DNA from: Karstenula rhodostoma CBS 690.94
Taxonomy: Eukaryota; Ascomycota; Dothideomycetes; Pleosporales; Didymosphaeriaceae
Assembly (NCBI GenBank): GCA_010093485.1
Contig: MU001514.1
Coordinates: 346,266-410,265 of the forward strand
Length of the DNA stretch: 64,000 nt
Reading direction: 5' to 3'
Part shown: one piece after another, positions 56,823-64,000 of the stretch
Numbering within the stretch: the first letter of the stretch is position 1
How the letters are laid out: each line of letters opens with the position of its first letter
Made by a program: the position numbers and the translations under genes
The notes under the pieces: model-generated
The model's database searches: none
Told to the model about the DNA's origin: nothing
Seen by the model: only the letters and a program-made list of their open reading frames with translations

Positions 56823-58337
56823 GGTCAAGCGGTGCAGAGTGCAAATGTCGAAGCTCGGTTGAACATATGAAGTATGCGCGTTTGTAGCGCGAATGTACGC
56901 GCTGAGTCAAGATAAGCATTGCACCAGAGCCTTTCAACGTAGTTAGGCCTTCTTAAATTAAAGCTACTATATCTAGCAATACTCCTTATTAAGGTCTAAA
57001 TACCCCTTATCGCTGAGATTTGGCTTAAACCATGCCCTCACGTTATCCACAAGCCTAATTATTATTACCGACACTAATGCCTTGACGCTATTGCCGCCAA
57101 CAATCAGACTAACTCTTAGGATGTATCTATAAAGAGTGACTAGAAGAATCTCCGCGTCTTTATCCACATTACCAGTGTTACTCAACCATAATCCTTCACA
57201 TGGCGAACCTCTCTACAGCATTCTTCACAGCCCTAATATGACCTCCCAGATCACTCGCTTTGTTTGCCGTGATGCTAGCGGCGATGACTGGGCGGCTAAC
57301 CCTATAAGCTCTTCTAAGCGATATCTTACTTAATACGTATATGGAAGGGAGTCAAACGCCGACGTTTTGGGGCTTGTTTCGAAAATGCGAATACCTCGGA
57401 GTACGGCGCCGTGTGACAAGTACAAGGTAAAATGCTACTACCACGGATCACAACGCCTCGATAGTTCAGTAAAGTAGTCAAGTCCTAGACCTTCGTCCTA
57501 CTTTCACTAGAAATCGTCTATAGACCACAATGAATCAAGGCAGTCCCAAAGTGATTTTGGTCCAGTTCTCTGCGCTCCCACTAATTATGATTTAAATACA
57601 TACTAGCATGATCATCTACGAAGCTTCCCTAACAAATTTTGAGCTCTACGCACCTCGCCATCTATAACTAGGCTTCCCGTCCGCTCAGTACTCGGGTTCG
57701 TGAGAACCGTAGAATCCCCGCTGTTGTATGTTTTTGTTTTTGGATAGGCGGTGTGGTGGCGGAGTAGAGTGGCTGGGAGTCACATGCTCCTTCTAATCGG
57801 TAAAGACCCCCTAGGCGTCGTGTTGCACGTGATGCGCCTCCAAATGCTACCATTTTGTCCATCTACATCCAATGATCGATAATCACCATTTAAATCCCCA
57901 TCTGTATGCGAGCGCGTCTCTACGCTGCACCAGAACCCATCATCACTTGCACGAGGCTACGATACAAGTCCAGACACACCACGAGGTATCTATCATTCTC
58001 ACTCACAGAAGCAGCATCAGGCAAAGTAAGCAATCACTCATCTTCGCTCAAGCCATCTAACGACGCTATGCTTCCTTCCCCACCTCCTTTCCTCCCAAGC
58101 GTACATATCCCTAGCTAAGCCAAATGTACACCAGATGCACACACGCCCACCCAAACGCCAAGTCCTCAACCCCAGAACACTCCATCCGTCCATCCATCCA
58201 AACGCCGCGCGCTGGAAAGTGCACTGTACTCTTTCTTCGTCGCCAGTCCGCGCAGAAAAGCAAAGACAAGACACGACAAGACAAGAAACAGCCATATTAC
58301 AAGATTACCAATACCGCACATCCCATCCCATCGCAGC
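56823..58337. other. Intergenic region with a decayed repeat fragment
   Basis: About 1.5 kb between the convergent ends of ZNG1 and NUP170. 56940-57340 is more AT-rich and has minus-strand open pieces separated by stops (ILLVTLYRYILRVSLIVGG..., and an upstream KISLRRAYRVSRPVIAAS piece), suggesting an old coding or transposon fragment. The remainder shows nothing recognisable. Confidence 0.45.
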
Positions 58338-61300
58338 TCACCTCACAATCTCATCCGCCCTGACGCGAATGACCCTCAGTCGGTCCGCCCACTCCGCATC
58401 CTCAGCGGCGTTTCCCTGCCCGGCTGCAAAATCCCCGCTCTCCACTACCACCCGCAGCAAATCGGACAAGCCGAGCGCATTCTCCGCGCTCCCAAACGGC
58501 TCCCCGGTCCGCCTGCTCTCCTCCCACCACTTCTCCACAACACACACGAGCCACTTTGCAAGCAACTTCCGCCCGTTGCGGCTGTTGAAGGGCTGCTCGC
58601 GCGCGTACCACATAGCCTCCAGCACGGAGACGAGGTTCTCGAAGGGGGCGTGCAGCTTGGCGAAGACGTCGATGGGCCAGGCGACGGGGTCTGTAGCGTC
58701 GGGGTCGATGGCGCCCGAGGGGCCGGTGCGGTATTTTTCAACGTCGTAGTGGAGGAGAAGCTGGAAGACGTCGGAGACGGGGAAGATGTTTTGGTTTGTG
58801 CCGACGCGGCGGCCGAGGGTTTCGGTTTCGATGGCGACGGATTCCCAGGGCGAGGCTTTGCCTTCGGCGACGGCGTCGTTGTGCGTCTGCTCAATGAAGA
58901 GCTGCCAGGTGTTACGGATTACGGAGAGATCGCGGAAGTCAGCTTGGTGAAAGAGGAGGAGGCTGATGTTGTAGTAGCCTGCTTGGTCGGCGTAGTCGTT
59001 GAAGAGCTGGGTGTTGTTAGCCACTGATTTGAAAGTTACAGCTCTGGTTACATACATCGTTTACAGGCTTCACGGCACTGTTTAGGTCTGCGAGTACCTC
59101 CTCTCTTCGCGTGCCTTGAAGCCGCTTGTCTCCTTTGATCTTCTGGAGAAGGTCATCCTGGATGTTCCCGACATCGAGATGGTCGCTAATGTTTCGTAGT
59201 AGTTCTTGCCGTGACTGTCTAGTCCGATTGCCGCTGTCCGAGAATCCAGCTATGCGAGTCGATGCATTTGCCTTTGCCCGCGAGAGGTACTCTATGCGCT
59301 GCTCGAGCGTCAAGTTGAAAGTGGGGCTCTTAGCAAGCTGGAATTGCACCTCCGCAGCACCGAGGTAGTCGTTATAGTGTGAGTAATACTTCCACAGAAG
59401 ATCTGCGTGGGCGGGATTGGTCTCGGAGCTCCGCTTGAGGTAGTCCACCACAAACGGGCTGCTGATCTCTAATAGGCGCTCCGCCCAACCTTTCTCCATG
59501 TACCAGTCGTAGAGGAAGTTCTGAAAGACTTCGTCATCCGAGTTGTTGATTTGCTCGTAGGCTTCTTGCCTTCTGCGACCTATTTGTGAGATTACACCGT
59601 CCTGCTGAACACTGCCTTGGGCAGCAAAAGCTTGATCGACGGCTTCTATGACTTTGAAGACGAGCTTGTAGCAGTTAGTGCGCTGCATGTACGGGGCTTG
59701 TCGTGCGTCGCCGCTCGGTTGGCCGTCTTTGATCCAGGAAAGAGCCCGGTTACCGCGATCGCGCTCCTCGGCGACTTTGAGCGAGATACGAATGGCGCCT
59801 GTTGCTTCGTCAGTCAGGTCTACAACCAATAGACGTACTCTTACCTGCATAAAACTCTAGTTCAATGTACTTGTCCACTGCAGCGGACAAGTGCTCCATA
59901 GTCAGACTCTTAGCAACTTGCTCGAACAACCGCAGGCTGTCGTTCAACTGGATGCGCCCACGTTCGGCATTTGCCCCTAAGTCAGCCGCCTTCTTCAAGT
60001 TCTCGGAGGCCTTGAAGATGACCACATCGTCGGAGCTGCAGAAGCTACCACACTTTCTCCGCAAAGCTTCCGCAACGGTTTCAACGTTCGATCCCTTGGC
60101 AATATTGTGGTTGACGATCGCCTTAACAAGCTCTTTTGCCAGCTCCTTGCCCTCGCCGGACGCAAAAAGTGCATGGTATGTGAGCTTCCGCACTTCCAGG
60201 CGCACTTCGGGGGCCAACAGAAGCATAATCTCTTCTAATCGCTCCTCAAAGAGAACCAAGCTGAAAGCAATGCCTTCCACGATGTTGTTGATCATCTGCA
60301 GTAGATTTGTCAACGCCCGGTTCTCACCCTGAAGCTCCACCTCTTCCCTTCGAGAGCTGACCCGTCCCAAAGCTTCTGGGCCCGCAAGCCCATCGATAAA
60401 AGTCTTGTTGTCGTCAAGGAACTGCTGTAACCGGATGAGGGAGCGCTGTATGTCCTGGAGTTTGGCGACTTTGTGATTGGGAGCCAGTACCGGGCCTGTA
60501 GGTGTCACCGTTTCTTTAATAGTAGGCGTATCCCATATCGAGCGGACCAACCGAGCAACATAGAGCGCAATACCATCGTGACGGGGTGAAGGTTGCACGT
60601 TGTCTACGCTGAGTCCTTCCACTGCGGCGGACTCGGTGATCTGCGGCTTTCCACCATATTCGATGAAAGCTTTTCGTGCGACTTCGGTAACTTCAGGGTC
60701 AGTAATAGGGATAACACGCGAGTCTGTGCCCACGTCCGTGCCTTGTCCACATGCTACTGCCAAAGCCGTGGATGCTGTCTCCGTGAGGCCATAATGTCTC
60801 GCGAACCGGCGCACATCTGCCTCAACACCCTCCGTGCCCCCTCCATACCGGATGATAGCAGCGAAAGTATCTACCAGCCTCCGTCTGCGCACAGTCTCCA
60901 CTCCATAATGAGTCATGACGGCAAACTCAGCGGCAGGGGCGTCAAATTGTACAGCATATTCGCTGCCGAAATTACCAGCAGAGAATGGAGGAGTGACCAG
61001 GCCAGCGTCCTGCAGCTTGCCTCTGAGTGTGATGGTCTGACCGGATTCCGTGAAGCGGGCGTCTCGTTCGCTTAGTAACTGTCCCGTATGCGCAGTGGAT
61101 ATGAAGAGCTCATGGTTAGGGTTGGTCAGGTTCTTTTCGACGGCGCAGAGGAACGTCCCGGGCGCGTATCTGAAGGTAGCCACGGTCTGTGTGAGGGTCC
61201 TTGAATCAAAACCAATCGGAGTGCCACCTTGATAGGGTTGCATTTGGGTGGTAGAATTGGGAGGAGGGGCCGTCTGCGCATCTGGAGAAACCGGGGGAAA

Positions 61301-62530
61301 GCGAACGTGCATAACTGCCATGTTGCTGGGTGCGCCTGTGGAGTCCCAGCCACCAGAGGTAGCACTCATGTACAACCGAACTCCCGTAGCAGACGTGACC
61401 ATGAGCGACACGGAATCGGCTTCAGGAGCAGCTATTGGATCCACGCCTACAATTCTGAGGTTATCCAGAGCTGGTACTTGGCGGATCAAGTGGCTGACCT
61501 GACCCCGTATCGTGGCGAGGTCGCGCTTAATGACGTTCTCGAGGGTCGTCGCCGTGCGCATATGGAAGACTTTGATGGTGCTGTTCGTGGAGAGCGTGTA
61601 GAGGAGGTTCCGGCTGTCGTCAACGACCATCTGTTGCAGGCCGACGGGCGCAGCACGCTTTCCAAATGATATGCTCGGCAATGGGATAGCAACCGATGAA
61701 GTGACGTGATTCTTCTTGCTGCAGCGATTCGAAAACCACTTTTCCTCTTGTTGATAGTTCAGTTCCCAGACGTCTTCGGTTGCGCCCTCGCCAAAGAAGA
61801 TGCGCCCTGTCTTGGCCGAGCTCGCAATAGCAGTGACATTGATCCCCCGGACTGAGACCGACATGCCTGTGCGGTAGAGGTTTACGCCGTATACGCCTTC
61901 GGGTCCGGACTGACATTCGACCGCGATGAGGTGGATTTCCGCGGTCGTCGCAATCACCAACAGCCACGAAATCGTATCGACAAATACTTTCGCGCGCGGC
62001 TTTACCAACTTCACGCATGTGATGTTGTCTTTTAGCTCTTCAAAACCAACCAACTCTGGGTTGCGCGCCGTGTAGTCCCACAGGTATAGCTGGTTGTCGA
62101 CGGCGACGTAGGCGTGGTTGATCTCCGCGAAAAGCCCCATGTCCACGCTCATCTGCATCTCATTGACCTGGTCGTACATGCCTTCGGGGTGTTCGTACGA
62201 GCGCAGTTTCTGGAAAGGCGCCCATGCCTGGCTTGTGGGCAGCTCGTATTCGCCGGAGACGCCCGCTGCAGAGTGTCAGCGTATACATTCGCGCTGTTTT
62301 GCGCATAGCGACCTACGTTTTGAGTAAGCCTCGAGCGGCGGATACCGGTTGTCATTGTCGAGCATGCGGTTGATGGCCCTGGCAGCCAGCTGTATCTGCG
62401 AAGGGACGGGCGCAGACGCCTGTTGCTGCTGCACGGCGCCCAGCGAGAAGGGCGGCGGCCTGGCGGGGGTCTGGGGAAAAGTGCCGGGGCCTCGTCGCTG
62501 GGGCGTCGCGGGCGGCATGTTCAGAGCCAT
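58338..62530 (-). CDS. NUP170: Inner-ring nucleoporin Nup170/Nup155
   Basis: Four exons, 62530-62317, 62265-59845, 59798-59056 and 59006-58338, give 1348 residues. The N-terminal ~70 residues are Pro/Gln-rich, followed by a beta-propeller (about 75-560: VNEMQMSVDMGLFAEINHAYVAVDNQLYLWDY is diagnostic) and a long alpha-solenoid (about 640-1340; FASGEGKELAKELVKA, YMEKGWAERLLEI, YLGAAEVQFQLAKSP). This is the Nup155/Nup157/Nup170 family, a scaffold subunit of the inner pore ring that contacts Nup53/59 and the membrane. All three introns (51, 46 and 49 nt) remove cleanly to give family sequence (SKPGVSGEYELP, FYAGAIRISLK, VNDLFNDYADQAGYYN). Divergent from AIM41. Confidence 0.95.
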
Positions 62531-63024
62531 GGTGTGCGGTGGGGGAGCTCCGCGAGCAGTTTGGCGTGGTCGAGGAAGCGGAGGACGAGGTTACGCGCCG
62601 AAGGTCGTAAACATTAGCTCAGCGCGAAACTAGCCGACTCGTGTGGTGGAAGGAAATGCGCGCCGACCTCGAAGGGAATAAAGCGCGGCTGGGAACAATT
62701 GCGGCCGTGAAAGAGCTCCGGGCGAGCTTGGGTGTATTCAAGAAAACATTCAGGCCATGCACGGACTCAAGCAACAGCTGCTCCAGTAGCGCGGCCCCGA
62801 CTTGGCGCCCTCAAAAGTGGACGCCGTTCGATTGCGCATCGAACAATTGAAACAACATCACAGGGACCTGATCCAGCCCAAGCGTCCTGTTCAAGTCGCG
62901 GTTCTCATCGGTCAGCAATCCCGACACTGGCTCCTTCCAACCGCAGTCAACAGCTTTCCAAAAGTCAAGACCCTTTGCGACCAACCTACACGCCCTCACA
63001 GCCAGAACCACCTCCACAATCACC
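62531..63024. promoter_or_regulatory. Shared promoter region NUP170/AIM41
   Basis: 494 bp between divergent start codons. No specific element recognised; pyrimidine- and CA-rich just before 63025. Confidence 0.5.
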
Positions 63025-63573
63025 ATGTCTCTCTTCCGCCTCGTCCGCCAATCTGCTATCCGGCAACCTCTCTTCCACCGCACCTTCCTCACCACCCGTC
63101 CCCTCTTCCACGCAGACACCGTTGTCAAGAGCTTGAAACCAGAGCTCATGACCGCCATGCGCGCCAAAGACAAGCCGCGCCTCACCGTCCTCCGCGCCCT
63201 CCTCGCCGAGATTACAAACGCTTCCAAAACCGACAGACCCATCGATCAAGACCCCGCCCTCTATTCGCTCCTCGCAAAGCAAATCAAGGCGTCCAACGCC
63301 GCCGTGGAAGAGTTTGTGAACGCGAAGAGAGAGGACTTGGTCGAGAAGGAGAGGGCGCAGATACTTATTCTGGAAGGATTCCTCAACCAGATTGAGGTGG
63401 TGAAAGAGGAGACGGTCAGACAGTTCGCGGAAGAGGCCGTAGCGGATAGTGAAGGCCGGGTTAATGTGGGAGCTGTTATTGGCAAGGTGATGAAGAAGAT
63501 TGGGGGTAAGCCTGTTGATAAGAGTATGGTGGGCAGGGTGATAGAGGAGGTGTTGATAGAGAAATCGTCATGA
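63025..63573 (+). CDS. AIM41: Mitochondrial YqeY/GatB-like protein Aim41
   Basis: A single exon gives 182 residues. The first ~30 residues (MSLFRLVRQSAIRQPLFHRT) are Arg-rich, without acidic residues, and look like a mitochondrial presequence. The YqeY domain follows: LKPELMTAMRAKDKPRLTVLRALLAEI, then VEEFVNAKREDLVEKERAQILILEGFLNQ and a C-terminal GKVMKKIGGKPVDKSMVGRV resembling the GatB/YqeY tail. The length fits yeast Aim41. The YqeY fold is related to the tail of the GatB amidotransferase subunit; the exact function is not settled. Confidence 0.92.
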   Translation: MSLFRLVRQSAIRQPLFHRTFLTTRPLFHADTVVKSLKPELMTAMRAKDKPRLTVLRALLAEITNASKTDRPIDQDPALYSLLAKQIKASNAAVEEFVNAKREDLVEKERAQILILEGFLNQIEVVKEETVRQFAEEAVADSEGRVNVGAVIGKVMKKIGGKPVDKSMVGRVIEEVLIEKSS

Positions 63574-64000
63574 CCCGGGAATGCTCTTGTAAACCATGTA
63601 CTATTACGAATGTAAAATAAATGTCTACATTATAGATACCCACCCATGAAGAGAACACACCACATTATTTTGACCTTATCCTGACAAAGGGAGCATCGAA
63701 CGGGGCCTGGCCTGCTGAGTTTAACAGCGGATCAGGTAAGCAAAGCCCAAAGTACCATCATTGCCCGTTTTCTGTTCACACGCTCACACTGACCCGTATC
63801 TCAACATAGGCTTAGCATACAGCAGCCCACCATCCTCTCAAAACACTGTGAGCTGCCGCCCTCGTTTGCTCACTGTTTCCTAGGTCCAGAAAAATCGGAA
63901 GATCGATGCAGTCCTCTGGTGGGGAACAATTCCAACTCGCCAGCGTCTCAGCAGAAACTCCTCTAATGGTCGACCACTCCTCGCAGGTCTTTGGAATCTG
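63574..64000. other. 3' flank of AIM41 to window end
   Basis: About 430 bp with no recognisable gene. Confidence 0.4.

Overview
This is nuclear DNA of a filamentous ascomycete (Pezizomycotina; Dothideomycetes is my tentative guess). The evidence is short introns (about 40-105 nt) with GTNNGT donors and CTRAC-like branch points, fungal forms of eukaryotic housekeeping genes (COPI, ESCRT-II, nuclear pore, Bem1 scaffold, TIM21, Msp1, AIM41), fungal-only families (Msb2 mucin, C2H2 plus fungal_trans regulator, secreted M28 peptidase) and an AT-rich island of the kind left by RIP. Products were assigned from sequence alone. Exons were assembled by hand from splice signals and reading phase.

Layout. 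1-20,275 is gene-dense housekeeping: 3' part of an MSB2-type mucin sensor (+), COPB2/SEC27 (+), MSP1 (-) head-to-head with TIM21 (+), a fungal membrane protein of unknown function (-), BEM1 (-), and a THP3/LENG8-type SAC3 protein (-) head-to-head with VPS36 (+). 20,276-23,900 is a gene-poor island with strongly AT-rich, TpA-rich DNA, an LTR-like stretch and a truncated gene end. 23,909-36,006 holds a secreted leucine aminopeptidase, an R3H-type protein, a full-length ABCC transporter containing a GC-AG intron, a small MYND finger protein and an SDR oxidoreductase preceded by a 16-bp palindrome. 36,319-36,415 is an intron-bearing tRNA-Glu(CUC). 37,100-39,503 is a multi-exon membrane protein gene that appears broken (in-frame TAG plus frameshift). 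40,948-47,477 carries an F-box protein, a DOMON-cytochrome b561 protein and an amidase. 48,219-63,573 returns to conserved genes: a C2H2/fungal_trans regulator, MOB3/phocein (-) head-to-head with the zinc GTPase ZNG1 (+), and NUP170/NUP155 (-) head-to-head with AIM41 (+).

How the genes relate. They are not a metabolic cluster. Recurrent themes are polarity and signalling (MSB2, BEM1, MOB3), membrane traffic (COPB2, VPS36), mitochondrial protein handling (MSP1, TIM21, AIM41) and nuclear export or pore function (THP3-like, NUP170). Four divergent pairs share intergenic regions of about 260-515 bp. I found no credible new multi-gene system. The most unusual items are the decaying membrane-protein gene, the RIP-type island with its gene remnant, the palindrome upstream of the SDR gene, two 6-nt coding exons, the GC-AG intron, and four stop-free introns whose length is a multiple of three.
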